Assembly: GCA_945861755.1 (NCBI GenBank)
Contig: CAMAVQ010000008.1
Location: 1 to 64,000 of the forward strand
Direction: 5' to 3'
Length of the DNA stretch: 64,000 bases
Source: Gemmatimonas phototrophica
Lineage (GTDB): Bacteria > Latescibacterota > UBA2968 > UBA8231
The notes under the pieces were generated by a model. It had not been told where the DNA came from. It did not search any database and was given only the letters and a program-made list of their open reading frames with translations. Made by a program: the position numbers and the translations under genes. Position 1 is the first letter of the stretch. The number at the start of each line of letters is the position of its first letter. Below are positions 42,698 through 51,208 of this stretch, one piece after another.

Positions 42698-43606
42698 TCA
42701 CTGGTTGAAGGAGGCCTTGATATGGCCCCAGGTATCGTTCTCCACCGCAGTCGGCAGGCGCTCGTTGTCGACCGGGAGCAGGATGAAGTCGCTAAAGGAG
42801 CTGGCATTGCCGAAGATATCCGACTGGCCGCCCAGCACCCACTTGGCCGTGCGGGGATCTTCTGCGGTGGGGCCGTTGTCGTTGTCGACCACCTGCAGAC
42901 CCGCACCGATGATCTCGCCCTCGACAAAGTCGTGGCGCACACTCACCTCGGGACCCTGGTAGTTGAAGTCATCCCAGGAGACGGTGTACCATTCGGCCTG
43001 GAAGGTGGATTCGCTGCCGTGGCTGCCGTTGAGGGTAAAGGAGGTGGCGCAGCACTGGTAGGGCTCTTTGTCGAACCAATCGGCGCTGCTCATCCAGAAC
43101 CAGGACCAGCCGAAGGGAGCCAGGGCCGGCCAGCGGTAGTGGCTGGTCTGGGCCTGGCGGCCGCGGTTGCGCTTGAGTTCCTCGTCGGTCCCCTCAAAGG
43201 CCCAGAAGAAATCGCCGCTGTGGTCGGCATCCAGACCGATCTCGATGCTGTCGTCCCCGCCGCAGCAGCCATTGCCACCCGCGTCGCGGTCCCAGACATC
43301 GTCAAAACGGTCATAGACATAATAGATGCGGTCGAGGTCGTTGTTCCAACCCATGGCGAAGCGGAAGTTCAGGTTGGCAGTGTCGATTTCGCGCCCCACA
43401 TCGCCTTCAGCCACCGAGGTGGAGAAGATGTCGATCCAGTACTCGGCCGGAACCACGTTCCACTCGGAAATATCGCCGTCCAGGCTGGGAAGATGGGTGC
43501 TGGGCCACTGCCAGGCGGCAAAGACTTGTCCTTCGGGAACGTGGGCCGAGGCGGCGGTGTTCAGGCAAAACACCGAGGCGGCGGCGAACAATGCTGCTTT
43601 CTTCAT
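42698..43606 (-). CDS. Secreted CBM9/DOMON-like sugar-binding protein
   Basis: 302 aa with signal peptide (MKKAALFAAASVFCLNTAASA). Mature HVPEGQVFAAWQWPSTHLPS, then LDGDISEWNVVPAEYW, MGWNNDLDRIYYVYDRFDD and IEIGLDADHSGDFFW, matching the protein at 18855..19739. A Gly/Cys motif (GGNGCCGGDD) and a later CC pair suggest disulfides or a metal site specific to this copy. It has its own near-consensus promoter and a strong terminator, so it is a single-gene unit that is probably well expressed. Ligand unknown. Confidence 0.75.
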   Translation of the reverse strand: MKKAALFAAASVFCLNTAASAHVPEGQVFAAWQWPSTHLPSLDGDISEWNVVPAEYWIDIFSTSVAEGDVGREIDTANLNFRFAMGWNNDLDRIYYVYDRFDDVWDRDAGGNGCCGGDDSIEIGLDADHSGDFFWAFEGTDEELKRNRGRQAQTSHYRWPALAPFGWSWFWMSSADWFDKEPYQCCATSFTLNGSHGSESTFQAEWYTVSWDDFNYQGPEVSVRHDFVEGEIIGAGLQVVDNDNGPTAEDPRTAKWVLGGQSDIFGNASSFSDFILLPVDNERLPTAVENDTWGHIKASFNQ

Positions 43607-43667
43607 GCCTTCCTCCGTTGGTAAGTATATGGGTTGGAATAACCCTGAACTGCAATTTTACCTGGCT

Positions 43668-43696
43668 AATATATACATGCTATTTGCTAATGTCAA
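43668..43696 (-). promoter_or_regulatory. Sigma70-type promoter TTGACA-17-TATATT
   Basis: On the minus strand TTGACA (43696-43691) is followed after 17 nt by TATATT (43673-43668), in an AT-rich pocket of otherwise GC-rich DNA. It points at the CBM9-like gene whose ATG is at 43606. It starts only 6 nt past the stop of the TPR membrane protein gene. Confidence 0.75.
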
Positions 43697-43702
43697 AAAA
43701 AT

Positions 43703-45439
43703 CTAGTTTTCTCCAATGGGTGTTCCCGTGGCCCAAGGCATGGCGCTCTGCCCCATTCGCCGGCGGCGCGAGGACTGCTGTAACTCGATCGCCTTCGCCG
43801 CCTCGGCAGCGGCCTCCCGCTGCCGTCCCTGGCGCAGGTACACCTGCCCCAATGCCTGGTGGGCCTGGGCGTACGAGGGATCCAGATCGATGGCTGCGGC
43901 AAAGGCGGCCCGGGCGTTTTCCGTCTGTCCGGCCTGGAAATACTCGACGCCGAGATTGTGGCGGGCCTGAGCCAGGCGCGGATCCAGCCGTATCGCTTCG
44001 AGATGCTGGCTGATGGCCTCCTCCCGTTGCCCTCTGACCGAGAGGGCGATGCCCAGGTGGGTGTGGGCCGGCGCCCACTTCGGAGCGATGGCGATGGCCC
44101 GCTGGTGGGCGGCGACGGCCTCCTCGAGCCGGCCGGCGCGGGTATAGGCTACCCCCAACCCGTCCTGTGCCGCGGCCAGCGAGGGGGCCAGGCGGACCAG
44201 GTATTCGCGGGTTTCCACCTCGGATTGGGAGTAGGAGACGTCCGTCCAGGCCAGGAAGACGATGGGAACACCAAAGTACACCAGTTGTTTCCCGGTTTCG
44301 AACAGGTAGGGGAAGGCAGGCCAGCGCTGCTGCCGCAGTTCCAGCCAGGCCCGCCAGCGCGACCTCCACGGGGCCTCCCCGGTGCCCTCTACCCCCGCCG
44401 CCAGGTTCTGCCGGATCTCCTTCTTTCGCACCTTCCACATGAAACCATCGTAATAGTAATGGAGGAAGGCGGAGGTGGCGATCAACACCTTCACCAAGTC
44501 GTAGATGAGGTAGTTCTGGGTGGACCTGGCCACCACCTCCACCCCGCCATAGGCCAGGATCAGCCCCAGGTAGAACAGGACGATGCGGAAACGACCATCG
44601 CGGAACAGGTAGCGGAAAAAGGAAGCGCCCAGCGCCTCGGAACGCTTCAGGACCCCATGGTTGTAGATCCAGACGATGGCGTAGTACTGGATATCGTGGG
44701 CCATGGCGATGATCGCGTAGCCCAGGAGGATATCCTGCAGGACGATATAGGCGTAGTACGAGGTGCCAACGGTGATGGCGGTGATCGCCAATTTGGGCCA
44801 GACGACCGGCAGTCCCTGGCGCCGTTCACGCACGACATTGGCGGCATAGACAAAGGTGATGGCAAGCGCGAAATACCCGACGGCGGTGCCGAAGCGGACC
44901 ACCCATTCGGGCTCGATCCAGGCGTACAGGCCAAAACCATAGCGGTGGCAACGTTCGAGAAAATTGATCAGGTAGTGGGGACTGGCGACAACCACGTACC
45001 CCAGCCAGGCCGCGCTCAACAACCAGTCGAGACGGGCACTGATCCGCGAGGGCCGCCGGCATTTCATCTCGTAGATACGCATGAAGCCGAAGTGCTGCAT
45101 GAAGAAATGCCACAGGTCCCAAAGGGCGAGGAAGATAAAAAAACCCAGATGGCCGTTGAAGACGCTCCAGCCAACCAGCAGGGCAACCAGGATCGGGGTG
45201 ACGAGGAAACGGGCCCGGTAACGGGCAAAAAGCTCCCGCTCTCCGTAGGCGCGCATCAACCCGGGAAGGTGGTGGCCGACGGCAAAAAACGCCAGCACAA
45301 AAAGGGCAATATCGGCAGAAGCGTAGTAATGAGAGGCGAGCAGGAGGACGAAGAGGCAGACTAAAGGTGTGCCGACAAAAAAACACAGATCGGCGGGCCG
45401 ACTGATGATCCACCCTGGGGCCGGGGCAACCCCGCTCAC
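43703..45439 (-). CDS. His-rich polytopic membrane protein with C-terminal TPR domain
   Basis: 578 aa. The first ~400 residues have ~8-9 hydrophobic segments with conserved-looking His at helix ends: FAVGHHLPGLMRAYGE, LWDLWHFFMQHFGFMRIYEM, IIAMAHDIQYYAIVWIYNHG and FLHYYYDGFMWKVRK. Clustered His of this kind suggests a membrane-embedded metal site, as in di-iron hydroxylases or desaturases, but no exact family motif is seen. Residues ~425-555 hold three to four TPR units (GLGVAYTRAGRLEEAVAAHQ, HTHLGIALSVRGQREEAISQ, RHNLGVEYFQAGQTENARAA). It is the last gene of the operon with two outer-membrane-type proteins and a FlgD-Ig protein, 9 nt after the preceding stop. Function not known. Confidence 0.65.
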   Translation of the reverse strand: MSGVAPAPGWIISRPADLCFFVGTPLVCLFVLLLASHYYASADIALFVLAFFAVGHHLPGLMRAYGERELFARYRARFLVTPILVALLVGWSVFNGHLGFFIFLALWDLWHFFMQHFGFMRIYEMKCRRPSRISARLDWLLSAAWLGYVVVASPHYLINFLERCHRYGFGLYAWIEPEWVVRFGTAVGYFALAITFVYAANVVRERRQGLPVVWPKLAITAITVGTSYYAYIVLQDILLGYAIIAMAHDIQYYAIVWIYNHGVLKRSEALGASFFRYLFRDGRFRIVLFYLGLILAYGGVEVVARSTQNYLIYDLVKVLIATSAFLHYYYDGFMWKVRKKEIRQNLAAGVEGTGEAPWRSRWRAWLELRQQRWPAFPYLFETGKQLVYFGVPIVFLAWTDVSYSQSEVETREYLVRLAPSLAAAQDGLGVAYTRAGRLEEAVAAHQRAIAIAPKWAPAHTHLGIALSVRGQREEAISQHLEAIRLDPRLAQARHNLGVEYFQAGQTENARAAFAAAIDLDPSYAQAHQALGQVYLRQGRQREAAAEAAKAIELQQSSRRRRMGQSAMPWATGTPIGEN

Positions 45440-45448
45440 AGGCCGCTC

Positions 45449-48391
45449 CTAGAGTCCGGCAAAAACGGAGAGAAAGGCCATGCCCGAGGTGCGGGTATCG
45501 CGTTTCCCGCCGGCAACCTCCCGCGAGCGCCGATCGTAGCGGATGCCCAACTGGGTGGTGAGGCTGTAGCCGAGGTAGGGTCGGATATTGGTGAGCTGGC
45601 AAGCCAGCACGGAGCCGCGGAAGTCCCCGGTTGGCCGTCCGACCGGCAACTCGTCTTCCTCGGCCAGCAGCTCGAAGAATTGCCGGCGTTCAAGTCCCAA
45701 CTGGACCTGCGATTGCGGAAAAGGGCTGAACTGGACCAGGAAGGTGAGGATGCCGTCCCAGGACCGCCGCTTGGCCTGGGTCCGGCTAAACGGGGTCTGG
45801 CTGAGCCACTCGCTCTTCACCCGGGGCAGGAAGTTCAACTGCTTCCAACGGAGGATGTACTCGGCCTTGTCGATCAGGCCGAAGAATCCCGACACCTCGC
45901 GCCCATTGCGGCCCTCCGGTCCCAGGGGATCGAAGGCCACCAGGGCCTTTCCCTCGGCGTCGCGCACCAATTCCCCCGAGGGGTCCAGCTGGTATTCGAC
46001 CGCTGCCTCGCGCTGCCGCCACGTCTCCCATTTGATCCGGTGCCGCGTCGCCCACTGCCGCGGGCTGTGGTACTCCCAATCACCTCCGAGCGAATTGATC
46101 CAGGTATTCTCCGCTGCCAACGGATCTGCCACCGGCTGGTTGCGACCACTCGTTTCCCCAGGCTGACCGAACTCTGGTTCCGGGATGATCCACTGCGACA
46201 GGTCATCGGCGATGGTGTCTTTTGCCAGACGGGACATCCCGAAAAACTGCACCCGCCCCCAGGCTGGCCAGTCGCGCTCATAGACAGCCATGCCGTACCA
46301 GGTCTGGTTTCCGCGCCGCGCCGCGTGTAACTCCTGATCCAGGCGCCCTAGTGTCAGTTCCAGTTCCGGCACCACCACGACACTGGCATAGAGGTTGTGA
46401 CCCCAATGGTCCTTCCTGTAGGGATAGTCCGGCAGGTCATCGTTCTCGAAGCGGTCCACCCAGCCGTTGTTGTTCAGGTCGATGCCGAACAGGAACCCGG
46501 GGCGGTCGCTGCTGTAACGCAGAAAGGGTTCTTCGTAGTCCGGGAAGGAGTTTTCGCGGTCTCCGTTGTTGTTCTGATTGAAATCGGAAATAAAATCGCC
46601 GTTCTCGTCGTACCCAGGAAAAACCGCTGGATCGGCCACTCCTTCCGGGCGGATCTTGAAATCCTGCCCCGGGATGGGAATCAGGCTCCCCTGGAAGATG
46701 CGCTGTTGATCCGGGTGCCTATCGTTGTCGTCGTTGTCATCGACCAGATCGTACAGTTTGCTCTTGGCCTCAGGAGAGTAGTCGACCACCCCGCGGCCGT
46801 CGACGGGCAGGATGCTGGTGGTATACCCATCGTCCATGCCGAAGCCTTCGGCAAAGAAACGCCAGGGGCCCGCCCGCCGGGAGACATTGGCCATCCAGCC
46901 CAGGGCATGCCGGTCGCCAGCGATCCCGGCGATGCTCCGGTGTTTCCTGCTGCTCGAGGTGGGATACTTGCGATACTGGGTGTTGACGTTGAGCTCGCCG
47001 TAGAAATCGAACCCCTTGAAATCCCGCACCTCGGCCGTCACCCCGTAGATCTGGTTGGCGGTAGGCAGACCGTAGTCGAAGACGACTTCGCGCTGGTTCA
47101 GGTTGTTCTTGATGTTCCCCGGCGCCCGGCTGACCACCAGGAACTGCGGTTGCCCCACAGCGTTGGCCTGACGGTCGGAGGCGACCTCCACCCGGTAATC
47201 GTTGGCCAGCACGAGCCGGAAACGCACGTTTTTGATGGCCGCGATGGCGTCCTCGGCCTCGGCCAGGGTGAGCCCCAGGCCCTGCTGCAGGAGCAGGCGC
47301 AGCGACCCCTCCTCCCCTTCTCCGGTCTCCGGCGCCAGGATGTATTTGAGGTTGATGCTCTCCGCTCCATTCGCGGTGAGGAAGCCGCGCCGGAGTTTTC
47401 CGCCTTCGCGCACCCCTCTGAAACCGATGCTGCTGCCGGCAATCACCGTATCGCGCAACACCATCTGGAAGCTGTCGCCGACGGCCACCTGCCGGCGGAG
47501 GGAGGTGGTGATCTCCACCTCTTCGCTGAAGAGCACCACCCCGCCCTGCTCGTCCTCGGGGGAGTCGTCGCTGAGGCGGACCACCAGGAGGTTTAGGCGC
47601 CGGTCGAGCTGCCCCGAGGTCAGCAGCCCCTTGAAGGGGTTATCGCGAAAACTCTCGCGCGAGCCATTGGCATTGTGGGCATTGACCGCCGTCAACCCGA
47701 GGGTCAGGTGGCCGGCGAGGTCGGCCTCGACGCGGGCGGCGCTCAGGTTGGTGGCGTTCTCGACCGCCACCGTGGGTATGTCGGCGTCGATATTGATAAT
47801 CGGCAGGGTGAGCCGGGAAAACAGGGTGGTGGCGCGCAAACGGGAGGTCGCCAGGCTGGTGGCGATGCCATTGAATCCCGCCTTGCGGAAGGTCATCGGG
47901 GTCAGGGTCGAGTTGATCTCGTCCCCTACCATAATGGTGTAGCTGTAGTCACCGCTCGCGTCGGAGGAAAGGATCAGCCGGTCGAACCAGCTGGCGTAAC
48001 GGGAATCCTTGGTGATGGCGCTGCTTTCAAAGGCCAGAGGCTGGGTCTGGCGCCAGTTGTAGATGAGCCAACCACGGGTGACGAGATCGCCGTAAAAATC
48101 GTAGAAGTAAGATCCCTCCTGGGACCGCTCCAGGTAGCGACGGTAATATTCCCCGGCGTAGTTGGTATAGCGCCATTGCCGTCGGCCGTATTCCTGAAAA
48201 AGCTCCTGGGGCAGGTACCAGCGCTGCACGGTGGGATCGAGGCTGCCGATCTGGACGGCGGTGCCCACGGCCGAATAGAGCGATCGGTCCCCCACTCGGT
48301 GTCCCAGGCGATTGCCGTAGTCGGGCTGAGTCCAGGCCGAGTTTGCGCCCCCCAACCAAAGAAACAGGGCCAGGAGCAATACCCATAGCAT
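45449..48391 (-). CDS. Large predicted outer-membrane protein, paralogue of the next gene
   Basis: 980 aa from MLWVLLLALFLWLGG with signal peptide ending SAWTQPDYG; the track start at 48742 is too early. The start codon shares its A with the stop of the upstream paralogue (TGATG), which implies coupled translation. Blocks shared with that paralogue: DPTVQRWYLPQELFQEYGRR, YDFYGDLVTRGWLIYNWRQ, LANDYRVEVASDRQ, FPDYEEPFLRY and WVDRFENDDLPDYPY. Acidic loops such as DENGDFISDFNQNNNGD and DLNNNGWVDRFENDD look like calcium-binding EF-hand-type loops. The C-terminal half alternates polar and hydrophobic residues as in beta-barrels and ends FLSVFAGL. Not a family I recognise. Confidence 0.65.
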   Translation of the reverse strand: MLWVLLLALFLWLGGANSAWTQPDYGNRLGHRVGDRSLYSAVGTAVQIGSLDPTVQRWYLPQELFQEYGRRQWRYTNYAGEYYRRYLERSQEGSYFYDFYGDLVTRGWLIYNWRQTQPLAFESSAITKDSRYASWFDRLILSSDASGDYSYTIMVGDEINSTLTPMTFRKAGFNGIATSLATSRLRATTLFSRLTLPIINIDADIPTVAVENATNLSAARVEADLAGHLTLGLTAVNAHNANGSRESFRDNPFKGLLTSGQLDRRLNLLVVRLSDDSPEDEQGGVVLFSEEVEITTSLRRQVAVGDSFQMVLRDTVIAGSSIGFRGVREGGKLRRGFLTANGAESINLKYILAPETGEGEEGSLRLLLQQGLGLTLAEAEDAIAAIKNVRFRLVLANDYRVEVASDRQANAVGQPQFLVVSRAPGNIKNNLNQREVVFDYGLPTANQIYGVTAEVRDFKGFDFYGELNVNTQYRKYPTSSSRKHRSIAGIAGDRHALGWMANVSRRAGPWRFFAEGFGMDDGYTTSILPVDGRGVVDYSPEAKSKLYDLVDDNDDNDRHPDQQRIFQGSLIPIPGQDFKIRPEGVADPAVFPGYDENGDFISDFNQNNNGDRENSFPDYEEPFLRYSSDRPGFLFGIDLNNNGWVDRFENDDLPDYPYRKDHWGHNLYASVVVVPELELTLGRLDQELHAARRGNQTWYGMAVYERDWPAWGRVQFFGMSRLAKDTIADDLSQWIIPEPEFGQPGETSGRNQPVADPLAAENTWINSLGGDWEYHSPRQWATRHRIKWETWRQREAAVEYQLDPSGELVRDAEGKALVAFDPLGPEGRNGREVSGFFGLIDKAEYILRWKQLNFLPRVKSEWLSQTPFSRTQAKRRSWDGILTFLVQFSPFPQSQVQLGLERRQFFELLAEEDELPVGRPTGDFRGSVLACQLTNIRPYLGYSLTTQLGIRYDRRSREVAGGKRDTRTSGMAFLSVFAGL

Positions 48392-51207
48392 CACTGCACA
48401 CCAGCGTAGACGGTGATGAAACTGGTGGTCTCGTTGCTGCCTTCGGAGATCTTCTCGAACTTGCCCGGCTGCAGCCCTTCGCGCACCATCTCGGTCCGCA
48501 GCCGGCTGAACCGCAGCCCTAGCTGGGTGGTCAGGCGATAGCCCTGGTAGTCCGAGGTATTCGACAGCTGCAGGGCCACCGTGGTGGCGCGCCGGTCGCC
48601 GGTTTCCCCGGCCAGCCCGGCGGCGACCAGCTCGTCCTCGTCGCGCACTAGATCCCTGAACCACAGCGTTTCGAGCCCCACCTGGAACAGGGTATGCTTG
48701 AGCGCCGGTAACTGGGCCACCAGCTGGCCCACTCCCATCCAATGCCGCCGCTTGTCCTCCTGCACCAGGAAGGGCGTCTGGCTGAGATACTCGCTCTTGA
48801 ACTTGGGCTGCAGCTGGAAACGGCCAAACCGACGGAGGTAATCTACCTTGTTGATCAGGCCCAGAAAGCTGGTCCGATCCTCCAGCCGCCGCCCCTCGCG
48901 ATCGCGTGGGTCATCTGCCCCCTGGGCGTAGAACTCGTATTTGAACTTGTTCACCACGTTCAGGTTTTTTACCCCGGTGTAGTCGAAACCCAGCCACGCC
49001 GTGTTCACCCAGGTGTCCTGGGCGGGAAGCAGATCCTCGACCACCGGCTGGATGGGTGGGCCATCGACGAAGGCGGTCAGTTCGCGGCGATCATCGGGGA
49101 TGGTATCCTCGGCGCGTTTCAGCAGGTTGTACACCCGCAAGCGCCCCAGCCCGGCGAAATCCTCGTCGAGGGTGACCATCAGATAATTGGTCCGATTTCG
49201 CCGCTCGGTGGCAATCATTTTTTCGCTGGTGCGCCCGGCAGTCACCCGCAGTTCCGGTACCACGTTCACCCCGGCAAAAGCATTGTAACCGCGGCGATCG
49301 GGTTTGTACGGGTAATCGGGCAGGTCATCGTCCTCGAAGCGGTCGATCCAGTTGTTGTTGTTCATGTCGATGCCGAAGAGGAACTCGGGGCGGTCCACCT
49401 GGTACCGCAGGAAGGGCTCCTCGTAGTCGGGCACTGAGCTATTGACCGTGGAGTTGTCGTTCTGGTTGAAGTCGTTGATGAAGTCGCTGTTTTCGTCTAG
49501 CCCCGGGAAGATAAGTCGGTCATTAACCGTGCCGAAACGCGACCAATCGGGGAAGCGGTCCTGGTCGTCGTTGTCCTCGACAAACTCGTAGAGGTGGCGC
49601 TGGGTATCATCGTAGCGCACATCCCCGTTGGCGTCCACCAAATAGGCGGTGGTGGAGTAGGTCGGGTCCATGTGGTACGACTCGCCGTAGAAGAACCAGG
49701 GGTGCAACTGCTTGGAGACGTTGAAATGCCAGGCGTCGCCCTGCTCGGCGGAGATACGGTGTTTTTTGCCGGCGGTGAAGAGGGCGGCATTGGGATACTG
49801 GGAATAGCGGCGGTTGCGATCCCACTCCCCGTAGAAATCGAAGCCGGCCACCTTGGTGCCCTCGATGGTGAAGCCGCCGACGAGATTGGCGGTGGGCAAT
49901 CCGTAGTTGAACCGCACCCGCTGCAGATTGGAGATATCCTTGACATTGCCGTCGGCGCGGCGCAGGGTCAGCAGGGCCGGCCTGGAGGCGTCGATGCTCT
50001 CGGCGCTGAGAGGCGGCGAGGGCGAGGGCCGCCGGCCGGTCTGGCGATCGGACCACAAATCCACCCGATAGTCGTTGGCCAAAACGTACTCGAACTCGAC
50101 GTCGATGATCGAGGTGGGGTCGGGGCCGATATAGGCCGGATCGTTAAAGTCGTAGTTGAGGACGATACGCTCCGCGCCATCGGCAGCGAGGAACCCACTG
50201 CGGCGGAACCCGCCGAAGATCACCGGCCATTCCGAACCGGGCCGCACCACCTCCTGGAGGTTGTAGGTGCGCTCGGCGCCGGTTTCGAAGTTGCGGCTGA
50301 CGATCCGCACCTCGTGTCTGAACAGGGCCGCCCCGCCTTCGCCGTCGGCGGGGGTATCGTCGCTGAGCACGATGGCGATGGCGGTCAACGGGGTGGTGCT
50401 CTGGCCGGCGGTCAAGCTCCCGGCGACCATGTCGCCGCTGAAAAGGTCGAGGGTGGTGTTGGCGTTGCGGGTGTCCACCAGGGTGGCGCCCACCTCGATG
50501 AAGTCCCCCAGCTGCGAGGTGACGCGCCCGCCAAAAAGACTGGTGACGTTGGTGCGGGTCTCCGCCTCGCGGGTCTCGCCGATGATGGGATCGCTGACCC
50601 GGGCCGCCAGTACGGTGGCGGCGTACTTGTCGGACATGAAGTCGATCTGGATCCCGTTGAAGGTGGGCTTGGAAAAGGTCAGCGGGGTCAGGGTGGTGCG
50701 CAGCTGGTTGCCCACGGTGATGGCGTAGTGGTATTGTCCCTGCGAATCACCGCCGATCGTCACCGAGCTGAACCAGCTATTGAAACGGGCATTCTGGAAG
50801 ATGCTGTTTCCCAATTGCTGAGGCTGGCTCTGCCGCCAGTCGTAGACCAGCCAGCCCCGGCCGATGAAGTTGCCGTAGAAGTCGTAAAAATGGTCGCCCT
50901 CGAGGGTGGTGCTCACGTAGCGGGCGTATGCCTGCCGGGCGTAGTTGGAGTATTCCCATTGCCGCCAGTGGTATTCGTTGAAAAGCTCCTGCGGCACATA
51001 CCATTTTTTGACCGCCGGGTCCAGCGCCCCGAACATCACCCCCGGACCCCGCGGCTCGAAACTCACACTGCCGCCGCGGCGCTGGCCCAGGCGCGCGCCG
51101 TAGTCCTGGCCGAACAAAGGGCTGCTGCCCAGGATGCCGAGCAACCCGAGACCTACACCGAATTTCACCAGGCTTTTCAAGCCATTTCCTCCCGGTTTCG
51201 CTGCCAT
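48391..51207 (-). CDS. Large predicted outer-membrane protein
   Basis: 938 aa with signal peptide (VGLGLLGILGSSPLFGQDYG). Starts 1 nt after the family C stop. Shares with its paralogue DPAVKKWYVPQELFNEYHWR, YDFYGNFIGRGWLVYDWRQS, VLANDYRVDLWSDRQ, GLPTANLVGGFTIEGTKVAG, VPDYEEPFLRYQVDRPEFLF and WIDRFEDDDLPDYPYK. Calcium-type loops are DENSDFINDFNQNDN and DMNNNNWIDRFEDDD. The C-terminal third has many short amphipathic strands and ends SFITVYAGVQ, without the usual final Phe of a Bam substrate. Proposed role: outer-membrane channel or scaffold for surface proteins with FlgD-Ig ends (inference). Confidence 0.65.
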   Translation of the reverse strand: MAAKPGGNGLKSLVKFGVGLGLLGILGSSPLFGQDYGARLGQRRGGSVSFEPRGPGVMFGALDPAVKKWYVPQELFNEYHWRQWEYSNYARQAYARYVSTTLEGDHFYDFYGNFIGRGWLVYDWRQSQPQQLGNSIFQNARFNSWFSSVTIGGDSQGQYHYAITVGNQLRTTLTPLTFSKPTFNGIQIDFMSDKYAATVLAARVSDPIIGETREAETRTNVTSLFGGRVTSQLGDFIEVGATLVDTRNANTTLDLFSGDMVAGSLTAGQSTTPLTAIAIVLSDDTPADGEGGAALFRHEVRIVSRNFETGAERTYNLQEVVRPGSEWPVIFGGFRRSGFLAADGAERIVLNYDFNDPAYIGPDPTSIIDVEFEYVLANDYRVDLWSDRQTGRRPSPSPPLSAESIDASRPALLTLRRADGNVKDISNLQRVRFNYGLPTANLVGGFTIEGTKVAGFDFYGEWDRNRRYSQYPNAALFTAGKKHRISAEQGDAWHFNVSKQLHPWFFYGESYHMDPTYSTTAYLVDANGDVRYDDTQRHLYEFVEDNDDQDRFPDWSRFGTVNDRLIFPGLDENSDFINDFNQNDNSTVNSSVPDYEEPFLRYQVDRPEFLFGIDMNNNNWIDRFEDDDLPDYPYKPDRRGYNAFAGVNVVPELRVTAGRTSEKMIATERRNRTNYLMVTLDEDFAGLGRLRVYNLLKRAEDTIPDDRRELTAFVDGPPIQPVVEDLLPAQDTWVNTAWLGFDYTGVKNLNVVNKFKYEFYAQGADDPRDREGRRLEDRTSFLGLINKVDYLRRFGRFQLQPKFKSEYLSQTPFLVQEDKRRHWMGVGQLVAQLPALKHTLFQVGLETLWFRDLVRDEDELVAAGLAGETGDRRATTVALQLSNTSDYQGYRLTTQLGLRFSRLRTEMVREGLQPGKFEKISEGSNETTSFITVYAGVQ

Positions 51208-51208
51208 A

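Noticed and set aside
43859-45364. 501-aa plus-strand ORF
   Set aside because: Antisense to the TPR membrane protein gene; no domain and no start signals.
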